A stretch of DNA of 64,000 nt from Bailinhaonella thermotolerans (GTDB taxonomy: Bacteria > Actinomycetota > Actinomycetes > Streptosporangiales > Streptosporangiaceae): positions 1-64,000 of the forward strand of contig NZ_QZEY01000004.1 in assembly GCF_003594875.1 (NCBI RefSeq), read 5' to 3'. Shown one piece after another: positions 1 to 7,348 of the stretch. The notes beneath the pieces were generated by a model, which did not search any database, was not told the origin of the DNA, and saw nothing but the letters and a program-made list of their open reading frames with translations. The position numbers were made by a program, and so were the translations under genes. Positions within the stretch are counted from its first letter, which is position 1; every line of letters begins with the position of its first letter.

Positions 1-20
1 AGCCCGGCCGGTAGAGCCAC

Positions 21-57
21 GAGAACCCCGCCTCTCCCCCCGAGAGGCGGGGTTCTC
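21..57. terminator. Strong hairpin, probable transcription terminator
   Basis: A perfect 15-bp inverted repeat (GAGAACCCCGCCTCT at 21-35 and its complement at 43-57) encloses a 7-nt loop. A short T/C-rich tract follows on the plus strand. It could end a plus-strand gene lying left of the window or the minus-strand ABC operon that stops at 217. No gene is visible in 58-216. Confidence 0.75.
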
Positions 58-216
58 TCATGCGCCGGGAGAGGAGCGAGGAACGAGAAGGGGACCCTTC
101 CGGGGGAGCGGATGCGAGTGGCTTCGCCCGGAAGAGTCCCCGGCCGCGTCCAACGCGAGAAAGACGCGGCGTCTGTGTCCGGCGGACGGGCCGTGCGCCC
201 GCCCGCCGGAGTCCGA

Positions 217-2730
217 TCATTCGCTGGCCAGGGACTCCACGATGGAGGCCTTGGCCGCCCGGCGAGCCGGGAGGACGCCGGCCAGCACCCCGGCCGCCGC
301 GGCGACCACGATGAACAGCAGCACCTGCCCGACGGGCATGTCGAACACCGCGTCGCTGTCGAGGGTCTGCGTGGCGGCCCAGCCGAACGACGAGCCGAGC
401 GCGACACCCACGAGGGCTCCGATCACGCCGAGGATCAGCGCCTCGATCGACAGCATCCGGCGTAGTTGCCGGGCCGTGAGGCCGAGCGCCCGGAGCAGCG
501 CCGACTCCCGTGTGCGCTCGACGACCGACAGCGTCAGCGTGTTGGCGATGCCGAGCAGCGAGATGACGATCGCGAGGCCGAGCAGCCCGGCGACGATCAG
601 CAGCATGGTGTCGAAGATCTCGTTGAACTGGCTGCGCACGTCGGCCATGGAGGCCAGCTTCGCCGTGGGGTAGGGCTGCGCCGCGGCCTCGACGACGGCC
701 CGCGCCTTCGCCGTGGGGACGCCGTCCTTCACCTTGATCATCACCAGGGCGTCGTCGACCTTGGGGAAAAGGCGGGCGAAGTCCGTATCGACCAGCGTGA
801 TCGCGGGCAGCTCGGTCTTCTCGGCGTCGAACGTCGCCGAGATCCGGAACCGCGCCTTGCCCGTCGGCGTCGGCAGGGAGAAGGTGTCCCCCAGCCGACC
901 CAGCGACTTGGCGACGTCGGTGGACACCGCGACGGTGCCCGGCTTGAAGTCGGCCAGGGTGCCCTGCGTGAACTGCGGCTTGACATGGGTGCCCAGGGCG
1001 TCGGAGCTCACCGAGCCCACCCCGACCGTGCCCTGCGAGCCGCCGAGGTCGACCTCGGCGCGGCGCTGCGCCACGACCGCGCCCAGCTCGGGCTTGTCCT
1101 TCAGCGACTCGGCGAACGCCCGGGGGATGCCCGCCTCGGTGCCGAACTGCCCCTGCACCACGAAGTCCATGGGGAACTGCTCGGCGAGCTGCTGGGTCAC
1201 CGTCGCCTTGGTGGACGAGCCGACGACCGAGATCAGCGTCATCAGCGTGACGCCGACGGTGAGCGCGATCGTCGTGGTGGCGGCCCGCTTGGGGTTGCGG
1301 TGCGCGTTGCCCACGGCCAGGCGGCCGGGCACCCCGAACAGCTTGCGCGGCAGCCAGCCGACCGCGGCGCCCAGCGGCCGTACGATGATCGGCCCGGCGA
1401 TGAGCACGGCCGCGAAGACGAGCACGCCGCCCCCCGCGACAGCCATGAGCGCGGCGGCGCCGGGCTCCATGGTCACTCCGAGCGCGGTGGCGGCGAGGCC
1501 CGCGAGGAGGAACAGCGTGGCGAACACGATCCGCACGACCCCGGCGCGGAAGCCGGGCTCCTCGACCTGGGTGCGCAGGGCCGCGATGGGCGCGACCCGG
1601 GTGGCGCCGCGGGCGGGCAGCAGCGCCGACACCACCGTCACGATCACGCCGACGGCCAGCGCCACGATGATCGTGCGCGGGCTGATCGGCAGGCCGGAGA
1701 TCGGCATGTCCTCACCGACCTGCTTCAGGATCGCCATCGCACCCGCGGCCATGCCGATCCCGACGGCGAGCCCGGTGACCGACGCGATCACGCCGACGAC
1801 CACGGACTCCAGCAGGACGCTGCCGAAGATCTGGCTCCGGCCCGCGCCGATGCATCTGAGCAGCGCCAGCTCGCGCATCCGCTGCGCGATCAGGATGTTG
1901 AACGTGTTGTAGATGACGAGCGCGGCCACCAGCAGCGCCACCAGCCCGAACAGCAGCAGCGCGAAGGTGATCATCTCCATGTCGGCGCCGTTGCTCTTGG
2001 CCAGCCGCTCGGCGTACTGCGTGCCGGTCTCGACGGTGTGGCCGGGGCCGATCGCGCCGGCCACGCGCTTGCGCAGTTCCTCGGGCGCGACCCCGGACGC
2101 GGCGACGTCGATCTCCTCGAACGTCTTGGCCCCGGTCATCGTCCGCGCCTGGCCGTGGGTGAAGCCCACCGCGCCGCCGACCAGCAGGTCCTGGCGCACT
2201 CCGGCGTCGAACACGCCGACCACCGTGAAGGCGCGCGGCTGCTGCTTGCGGTCGAGCACCTTGACGGTGTCGCCGACCTTGAAGCCGGTGTTGCGGGCGA
2301 GCGTGGACTCCAGCACGACCTCGCCGGGCGTCTTGGGCGCGCGTCCCTGCTCGATGGGGGTGCGGGCGAGCCTGCCCTCGACGATGGAGACGCCGTAGGT
2401 GGGGAAGTCGCCGTAGGCCTTGCCGTCCTTGCCGATGAGCGGCGCCTCGCCCTGGATGAGGCCCTGGGCCTCGGCCACGCCGGGAACGGCGCGCACCTTC
2501 TTCAGGACGGAATCGTCCAGCTTCGGGGCCTCCGGGTCATGGCTGCCGGGGGTGACCGCGACGTCGAGCTTGTCGGCGTCGGCGGCGAACGACTGGGTGA
2601 AGCCGTTCCGCATGGCGTCGGTGAGGATGAACGTGCCGGACACGAAGCCGACGCCCAGGGTGATGGCCAGCGCGGTCAGCACGAGCCGCAGCTTGTGCGC
2701 GCGCAGGCCGGCCAGGGTGGTCTTCAGCAC
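217..2730 (-). CDS. MacB/FtsX-family ABC transporter permease
   Basis: Membrane permease of 837 aa, partner of the ATPase just upstream. The layout is that of duplicated MacB/FtsX permeases: an N-terminal TM helix (about 12-35), a large extracytoplasmic MacB-like domain, FtsX TM bundle 1 (about 255-375), further helices around 400-450 and 485-505, a second extracytoplasmic domain, and FtsX bundle 2 (about 710-830). The start is GTG, one base after the TGA of the ATPase gene, so the two are co-transcribed and translationally coupled. Family members export peptides or lipoproteins or act in cell-envelope signalling; the substrate cannot be read from the sequence. A two-component system lies directly upstream on the same strand and may control it (inference). 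Confidence 0.93.
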   Translation of the reverse strand: MLKTTLAGLRAHKLRLVLTALAITLGVGFVSGTFILTDAMRNGFTQSFAADADKLDVAVTPGSHDPEAPKLDDSVLKKVRAVPGVAEAQGLIQGEAPLIGKDGKAYGDFPTYGVSIVEGRLARTPIEQGRAPKTPGEVVLESTLARNTGFKVGDTVKVLDRKQQPRAFTVVGVFDAGVRQDLLVGGAVGFTHGQARTMTGAKTFEEIDVAASGVAPEELRKRVAGAIGPGHTVETGTQYAERLAKSNGADMEMITFALLLFGLVALLVAALVIYNTFNILIAQRMRELALLRCIGAGRSQIFGSVLLESVVVGVIASVTGLAVGIGMAAGAMAILKQVGEDMPISGLPISPRTIIVALAVGVIVTVVSALLPARGATRVAPIAALRTQVEEPGFRAGVVRIVFATLFLLAGLAATALGVTMEPGAAALMAVAGGGVLVFAAVLIAGPIIVRPLGAAVGWLPRKLFGVPGRLAVGNAHRNPKRAATTTIALTVGVTLMTLISVVGSSTKATVTQQLAEQFPMDFVVQGQFGTEAGIPRAFAESLKDKPELGAVVAQRRAEVDLGGSQGTVGVGSVSSDALGTHVKPQFTQGTLADFKPGTVAVSTDVAKSLGRLGDTFSLPTPTGKARFRISATFDAEKTELPAITLVDTDFARLFPKVDDALVMIKVKDGVPTAKARAVVEAAAQPYPTAKLASMADVRSQFNEIFDTMLLIVAGLLGLAIVISLLGIANTLTLSVVERTRESALLRALGLTARQLRRMLSIEALILGVIGALVGVALGSSFGWAATQTLDSDAVFDMPVGQVLLFIVVAAAAGVLAGVLPARRAAKASIVESLASE

Positions 2731-2731
2731 C

Positions 2732-3493
2732 TCAGGCCTCCAGCCGCTTCAGCGCGTCGAGCACCGAGTCGGGCGTGGGCTGGCGCATCTCGAACACCAG
2801 CCGGCCGTCGCGCAGGAACACCACGCGGTCGGCGTAGCTCGCAGCCACGGGGTCGTGGGTGACCATGACGATGGTCTGCTCCAGCTCACGCACGGACGTG
2901 CGCAGGAACGCCAGCACCTCGGCGCCGGAGCGCGAGTCGAGGTTGCCGGTGGGCTCGTCCGCGAAGATCACCTGCGGCCGGGAGACCAGCGCCCGGGCCA
3001 CGGCGACGCGCTGCTGCTGGCCGCCGGACAGCTCGGTGGGCTTGTGGGACAGCCGGTCGCGCAGTCCCACGGTCTCCACGACCCGCTGGAACAGCGCCTC
3101 GTCCACCAGCCGCCCGGCGATCTCCAGCGGGAGCCGGATGTTCTCCTCGGCGGTGAGGGTGGGCAGCAGGTTGAACGCCTGGAAGATGAACCCGATGCGG
3201 TCGCGCCTGAGCATGGTGAGCTGCTTGTCGCTGAGCCCGGTGATCTCCGTGTCGCCGATGCGCACCGATCCCCGCGTCACCGTGTCCAGCCCCGCCATGC
3301 AGTGCATCAGCGTGGACTTGCCGGAGCCGGACGGCCCCATGATCGCGGTGAACGCGCCCGTCTCGAAGGACACGCTCACTCCGTGGAGGGCCGTCACGGC
3401 GGCGTCGCCCGCGCCGTACACCTTGACGAGATCGGTGGCGATGACTGCCGGCGGCGCCATGGTGTGCGCCCCGGGGGCGGCAGTGGTGGTCAC
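2732..3493 (-). CDS. ABC transporter ATP-binding protein (MacB/LolD type)
   Basis: Cytoplasmic ATPase of 253 aa that energises the permease encoded 1 bp downstream. Visible motifs are Walker A GPSGSGKST near residue 53, signature LSGGQQQRVAVARA, Walker B VIFADEPTGNLD and an H-loop in VTHD. The ADEPTGNLD form is typical of MacB/LolD ATPases. I place the start at the GTG at 3493 because AAGGAG sits 5 nt before it; an in-frame GTG at 3523 would add ten residues but has no good ribosome site. Confidence 0.94.
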   Translation of the reverse strand: MTTTAAPGAHTMAPPAVIATDLVKVYGAGDAAVTALHGVSVSFETGAFTAIMGPSGSGKSTLMHCMAGLDTVTRGSVRIGDTEITGLSDKQLTMLRRDRIGFIFQAFNLLPTLTAEENIRLPLEIAGRLVDEALFQRVVETVGLRDRLSHKPTELSGGQQQRVAVARALVSRPQVIFADEPTGNLDSRSGAEVLAFLRTSVRELEQTIVMVTHDPVAASYADRVVFLRDGRLVFEMRQPTPDSVLDALKRLEA

Positions 3494-3885
3494 TGGGACT
3501 CCTTGTCTTCGTTTCTGTCCCACTCAGGCTAGGAATCCCACCCGCCCCACTTCATCGGCTGCTGGTCGCGTCTTTCCCCAGTCCTTCACGCTGACCCGGC
3601 ACCCTGAACTGCGACTTCGGGATGACCCCCGCATCAACCTTTCGGCCATCGGCCCCTCCCGCCGCCCCGCTCCCGGCCCGGCCGCCGCCCCGCTTTCAGC
3701 CTCGCTTCCGGCCCCGTGCCGCCCCGCTCCCGGCCCCGCCGTACGGCGCCGCGCCGCCCTCCGCACGGCCGGTGGCGCGGGCCGCGCGGGCGCCTGCCGT
3801 ACGGCGAGAACGCCCGCTCCCTCTGCCGGTCGCGGCGGGGAAACGGGCGTGGGAAGCGGCGTGAGCGCGGGCGCGGGGGCGCGGG
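3494..3885. other. Intergenic stretch without a recognisable gene
   Basis: This is a C-rich run of near-repeats of CCGGCCCCGC between the response regulator and the ABC operon, both on the minus strand. It carries two CCGTACGG palindromes (3739-3746 and 3797-3804). Short inverted repeats near 3809-3850 could end transcription of the response regulator. The open frames here look like codon-bias shadows. Confidence 0.5.
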
Positions 3886-4545
3886 TCAGCGCGGGGGGCG
3901 GATGAGCCCGGACTCGTAGGCGAAGACGACGATCTGGGTGCGGTCGCGGAGGGACAGCTTGGCGAGCAGGCGGCCCACGTGGGTCTTGACGGTCGCCTCG
4001 GACAGGGACAGGCGCTCGGCGATCTCGGCGTTGTTGAGCCCGCGGGCGACCAGCATGAGGACGTCGCGCTCCCGGGGCGTCATCTCCCCGACGGCGGCCG
4101 GGCCCGAGCCGCGCGGGGGCAGCATGGCGGCGAAGTGGTCGAGCAGCCGCCGCGTGGTCGTCGGCGCGACCACCGCGTCGCCCTCGTGCACGGATCGGAT
4201 CGCCTTCAGCAGCCCGGCCGGGGGGACGTCCTTGAGCAGGAAGCCGGACGCGCCCGCGCGCAGCGCCGCGAAGGCGTATTCGTCCAGGTCGAAGGTGGTC
4301 AGGATGAGCACCTTGGCGTCGCTCTCGGCGCAGATCACGCGGGTGGCCTCCACCCCGTCGAGCACCGGCATGCGGACGTCCATCAGCACGACGTCGGCCG
4401 GGACCCGCCGCAGCGTCTCGATCGCGGCCCGCCCGTCGCCGGCCTCGGCGACGACCTCCATGTCCGGCTGGCTGTTGATGACCATGGAGTAGCCGCTGCG
4501 CAGGAGCATCTGGTCGTCCACGAGCAGGACGCGGACGGGGCTCAT
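3886..4545 (-). CDS. NarL/LuxR-family two-component response regulator
   Basis: DNA-binding response regulator of 219 aa. The receiver domain (about 1-120) has the acidic pair D10-D11, phospho-acceptor D56 in VVLMDVRMP and the conserved Lys in FLLKD. The C-terminal LuxR HTH starts at MTPRERDVLMLVARGLNN (about 150-215). Its ATG overlaps the TGA of the upstream histidine kinase (ATGA at 4545-4542), so the pair is coupled. The ABC exporter downstream on the same strand is the nearest candidate target, though about 390 bp separate them. Confidence 0.95.
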   Translation of the reverse strand: MSPVRVLLVDDQMLLRSGYSMVINSQPDMEVVAEAGDGRAAIETLRRVPADVVLMDVRMPVLDGVEATRVICAESDAKVLILTTFDLDEYAFAALRAGASGFLLKDVPPAGLLKAIRSVHEGDAVVAPTTTRRLLDHFAAMLPPRGSGPAAVGEMTPRERDVLMLVARGLNNAEIAERLSLSEATVKTHVGRLLAKLSLRDRTQIVVFAYESGLIRPPR

Positions 4546-5708
4546 CGGGCGTGCACCGGGAATCGCGCCTGCACCTGGAATCCTCCTCCCGGACGGGGCC
4601 GCGCCGAGACGGCCCCGCCGTACATGGTGACGCGTTCGCGCATGCCGGTGAGACCGTGACCGGGCTCGTCCGGGCGCGCCGCGGCACCGCGCCCGTCGTC
4701 GCTGACGGACACGCTCACCTCGGCGTCGCCGTACGCCAGCTCGACCGACGCCGTCGCCCCGGGGCCGCCGTGCTTGAGGGTGTTGGTCAGCCCCTCCTGG
4801 ACGACGCGGTAGATCGTCAGCTCCAGGCCCTGCGGCAGCTCGCGGCGCTCCCCGCGCACGTCGAGGGTGACGGGCAGGCCCACCGCGCGGCACTGCGCCA
4901 CGAGGTCGCCGAGCTGGTCGAGCCCGGGCTGCGGGGCGAAGCCGTCGCTCTCGCCCTCGCGGAGCACGCCCAGCAGCCGGCGCATCTCGCCGAGCGCCTG
5001 GCGGCCCGTGCCCGCGATCGTCTGCACGGCCTGGCGGGCCAGCTCCTTGTCGTGGTCGAGCGCGTAGCCCGCGCCGTCGGCCTGCACGACCATCACGCTC
5101 AGGTTGTGGGCGATCACGTCGTGCAGCTCGCGCGCGATGCGGGCGCGCTCCGCCGCGATGGCGATGCGGGCGTGCTGGTCGCGCTCCAGCTCGGCCCGGC
5201 GCGCGCGCTCCTCAAGCCCCTCCAGGTAGCGGCGGCGGATGTTGACGTAGACCCCGCCGAGCCACGCGGCCGCGACGATGCTGGACAACGCCACGAACGG
5301 CCCGGTCAGCGGGCCGTCGGGGGTCTCGAAGGTCCACCAGCGGAGCACGGCGAGGAACACGCCCAGCACGCACGCGAGCCCGGCCGCCACGGCCCACCGG
5401 AAGGAGCGAAGTTTGGCGACCACGAACATCGCCTGGAGCACCGCCAGGTCGGCCGGCATCGGACCGACGTCGGCCGCCCACTGGGCGAGCGCGACCAGCG
5501 CGATCACGGTGAACACCACGAGCGGGGCGCGCCGGCGCCAGAACAGCGGCACGATCAGCGCGACCGAGAAGAGCACCAGGGCCACGGGACGATCGCCTAC
5601 GGTCCCCGGCCCCGTCTGGGGCACGGAGATCGCGATCATCGGCAGGACCCAGAGCGCGTCGAGCACGTCCAGGCGCCACCGGGACCAGTCCCGCAGTCTT
5701 TCGAGCAC
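4542..5708 (-). CDS. Sensor histidine kinase, HisKA_3 type
   Basis: Membrane sensor kinase of 388 aa pairing with the downstream response regulator. The N-terminal half has about five hydrophobic helices (18-155) with short loops, so sensing is probably within the membrane. A basic linker leads to the dimerisation/phospho-acceptor helix with H196 in ARELHDVIAHNLS, then a HATPase domain with VVQEGLTNTLKHG (N box) and DDGRG plus GHGLTGMRERV (G boxes). This is the DesK/NarX-like class that partners LuxR-type regulators. The stimulus is not deducible. Confidence 0.95.
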   Translation of the reverse strand: MLERLRDWSRWRLDVLDALWVLPMIAISVPQTGPGTVGDRPVALVLFSVALIVPLFWRRRAPLVVFTVIALVALAQWAADVGPMPADLAVLQAMFVVAKLRSFRWAVAAGLACVLGVFLAVLRWWTFETPDGPLTGPFVALSSIVAAAWLGGVYVNIRRRYLEGLEERARRAELERDQHARIAIAAERARIARELHDVIAHNLSVMVVQADGAGYALDHDKELARQAVQTIAGTGRQALGEMRRLLGVLREGESDGFAPQPGLDQLGDLVAQCRAVGLPVTLDVRGERRELPQGLELTIYRVVQEGLTNTLKHGGPGATASVELAYGDAEVSVSVSDDGRGAAARPDEPGHGLTGMRERVTMYGGAVSARPRPGGGFQVQARFPVHAR

Positions 5709-6011
5709 GTCACCAGGCTAAGTTCGCCCGGGCCGCCCCCTCGTCAGACGGAAGGATGAGCTTTCGCCCGCCCGCACCCCGCAAAGGAGGAGCCCGGCAC
5801 GCCCCCCGAGGGCGTACGCCCCCGTCCCGCGTAAGCCGCACGACGGGCGGGGACACCCGTCGCGGGGCGCGGACGCGGCGCCCGGCGCGAGCCGTACGGC
5901 GAGGCGAGGGGCCGGGGACGGCGGAACGCCCGGCCCACCGGCACGCGTCGCCCTTGGCGGCGCGGCGGCCCGCCGTACGCCTTCACGAGGAACAACTCCC
6001 GCGAAACCCGG
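5709..6011. other. Divergent intergenic region, no gene seen
   Basis: GC-rich spacer between the kinase (minus) and the MerR gene (plus). A 7-bp hairpin (CGACGGG at about 5848, complement near 5862) and a CCGTACGG palindrome (5892-5899) are present. I recognise no promoter for the kinase and no RNA gene. Confidence 0.4.
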
Positions 6012-6044
6012 CTTGACATTGACATTGGCGTCAAGCCGTACGGT
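6012..6044 (+). promoter_or_regulatory. MerR-type promoter with operator inside a long spacer
   Basis: A consensus -35 (TTGACA, 6013-6018) and an actinobacterial -10 (TACGGT, 6039-6044) are 20 bp apart, too far for normal recognition. The spacer holds an inverted repeat, TTGAC (6019-6023) and GTCAA (6030-6034), 6 bp apart. A second arm pair, CTTGAC (6012-6017) and GTCAAG (6030-6035), overlaps it. This is the classic geometry in which a MerR protein untwists the DNA to activate its own promoter. Confidence 0.75.
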
Positions 6045-6069
6045 TCCCGGGCGAGGAGGGGGAAGTCGG

Positions 6070-6450
6070 ATGCGGATCGGTGAACTGGCCGAGCGTGCCG
6101 GGGTGAGCACGAGGTCCCTGCGGTACTACGAGAAGCAGGGCATGCTGACGGCCCGGCGCGACGCGAACGGTTACCGGGTCTACGACGAGTCCGACCTGGA
6201 GCTGGTCCGGGAGATCCGCGCGCTGCTCACGGTGGGGTTCACCCTGGAGGACGCCCGCCCGTTCGTCGAGTGCCTGCGCGCGGGCAACGACACGGGCGAC
6301 GCGTGCCCCGACTCGGTGGCCGTCTACCGGCGCAAGCTCGCGGAGATCGACGCCGAGATCCGCCTCCTCTGGCAGCGGCGGCAGCGGGTGGCCGCCCAGC
6401 TCACCCGCGCCTGCCCGGGATGCGTCCTGCGGGACTTCAGAGAGGGATGA
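6070..6450 (+). CDS. MerR-family transcriptional regulator with C-terminal cysteines
   Basis: Regulator of 126 aa: MerR winged HTH (MRIGELAERAGVSTRSLRYY, 1-20, through about 70), then a coiled-coil dimer helix (about 82-112). Four cysteines (C68, C79 and the CPGC pair C115/C118) could sense redox state or bind a thiol-reactive ligand or metal; this is inference. GAGGAGGGGG lies 7 nt before the chosen ATG. The stop overlaps the thioredoxin ATG (ATGA), making a two-gene operon behind a MerR-type promoter at 6012-6044. A redox-responsive switch controlling a thioredoxin is the simplest reading. Confidence 0.93.
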   Translation: MRIGELAERAGVSTRSLRYYEKQGMLTARRDANGYRVYDESDLELVREIRALLTVGFTLEDARPFVECLRAGNDTGDACPDSVAVYRRKLAEIDAEIRLLWQRRQRVAAQLTRACPGCVLRDFREG

Positions 6451-6770
6451 CGATGAGTACGGCCATCGCGACGACCGACACGTTCGACGAGCTGATCAAC
6501 GGGGACCTGCCGGTGCTGGTGGAGTTCGGCGCCGTCTGGTGCGGACCCTGCCGGATGATCGAGCCGGTCCTTGAGGAGATGTCGGTGGAGTACGCCGACC
6601 GGCTCCGCGTCGCCAAGATCGACGTGGACGAGCACCCCGAGATCGCGATGCGGTACGGGGCGCTGAGCGTGCCGACGCTGATCCTGTTCAAGGACGGCGA
6701 GCAGATCCGCCGCACGGTCGGGGCACGGCCCAAGCGGCAGCTCCTCAAGGCGCTCGAAGGAGGGTTCTAG
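6447..6770 (+). CDS. Thioredoxin
   Basis: Small cytoplasmic dithiol oxidoreductase of 107 aa. It has the canonical WCGPC active site (W31, C32-C35), the KIDVDE strand and the cis-Pro loop SVPTLILFKDG. It reduces protein disulfides with electrons from thioredoxin reductase. Translation is coupled to the MerR gene by a 4-nt overlap; an ATG at 6453 is an alternative start two codons in. A triple 40-bp repeat with hairpin arms follows. Confidence 0.95.
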   Translation: MTMSTAIATTDTFDELINGDLPVLVEFGAVWCGPCRMIEPVLEEMSVEYADRLRVAKIDVDEHPEIAMRYGALSVPTLILFKDGEQIRRTVGARPKRQLLKALEGGF

Positions 6771-6800
6771 CCGGGATCGGGGGAGGCGCGTTCCGCGTCT

Positions 6801-6920
6801 CCCCTCACCCCGTACAGCGTGAGGTCAGCGGAACGTGCGTCCCCTCACCCGGAGCAGCGGGAGGTCAGCGGAACGCGCGTCCCCTCACCCGGAGCAGCGT
6901 GAGGTCAGCGGGGCGCGCAA
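6801..6920. repeat. Three tandem 40-bp repeats between convergent genes
   Basis: Units at 6801-6840, 6841-6880 and 6881-6920 differ at only a few bases. Each holds the inverted arms CCTCAC and GTGAGG, so each can form a hairpin. The third copy contains the last codons and stop of the MarR gene (stop at 6885-6887), so the array looks like repeated duplication of that gene's 3' end. It may act as a bidirectional terminator between thioredoxin (plus) and MarR (minus). Confidence 0.85.
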
Positions 6921-7283
6921 GGTCTGCTCCAGCACCGCCCGGTGGGTCGGCATCGCCTCGGTCTGCCGCCTGCGCCCCTCCTCGGTGAGGGCCACGAAGA
7001 TGCCCCGCCGGTCCTGGTCGCACATCAGCCGGGTCACGAGCCCGGCGCGCTCCAGCCGCGCCACCAGCCGCGACGACGCGCTCTGGCTCAGGTGAACGGC
7101 GTCGGCGAGCTCCTGCACGCGGTACTTCGGCCGGTCCAGCTCCACCATGCGGTCGAGCAGCTCGAACTCGCTCATCCCCAGGCCGTGTCCGTCCTGGAGG
7201 GCGCGTTCGAGGGCGCAGGAAACCGCGGCGTGACGTTTCAGCAGTTCACGCCACTCATCGACCAGTTCCACACTCCGCACCAT
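6885..7283 (-). CDS. MarR-family transcriptional regulator
   Basis: Winged-helix regulator of about 132 aa. HTH residues are in VQELADAVHLSQSASSRLVARLE and the wing is DRRGIFVALTEEGRRR. It faces the drug exporter at 7349, the classic arrangement for MarR repression of an efflux pump. The start is uncertain: I use the ATG at 7283 giving MVRSVELVDEW; GTG at 7280 is possible. Its C-terminal codons lie within a 40-bp tandem repeat. Confidence 0.9.
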   Translation of the reverse strand: MVRSVELVDEWRELLKRHAAVSCALERALQDGHGLGMSEFELLDRMVELDRPKYRVQELADAVHLSQSASSRLVARLERAGLVTRLMCDQDRRGIFVALTEEGRRRQTEAMPTHRAVLEQTLRAPLTSRCSG

Positions 7284-7290
7284 ACCACAC

Positions 7291-7348
7291 CTATGCAAGC
7301 GAAATAAATGACTTTGCATTAGATGCGTGTGCATGTATGGTCTTCCGC
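7291..7348. promoter_or_regulatory. MarR/exporter divergent promoter with ATGCAA/TTGCAT repeats
   Basis: An A/T-rich island contains the inverted arms ATGCAA (7293-7298) and TTGCAT (7314-7319), plus a third site, ATGCGTGTGCAT (7323-7334). For the exporter, -35 TTGCAT (7314-7319) and -10 TATGGT (7336-7341) are 16 bp apart. The -10 ends 7 nt before ATG 7349, so the mRNA is probably leaderless. A MarR dimer on the arms would cover the -35. Confidence 0.6.

Noticed and set aside
466-2862. Long plus-strand open frame opposite the ABC permease
   Set aside because: Composition is low-complexity Arg/Gly/Asp/His, there is no ribosome site, and the minus strand encodes a clear MacB-type permease.
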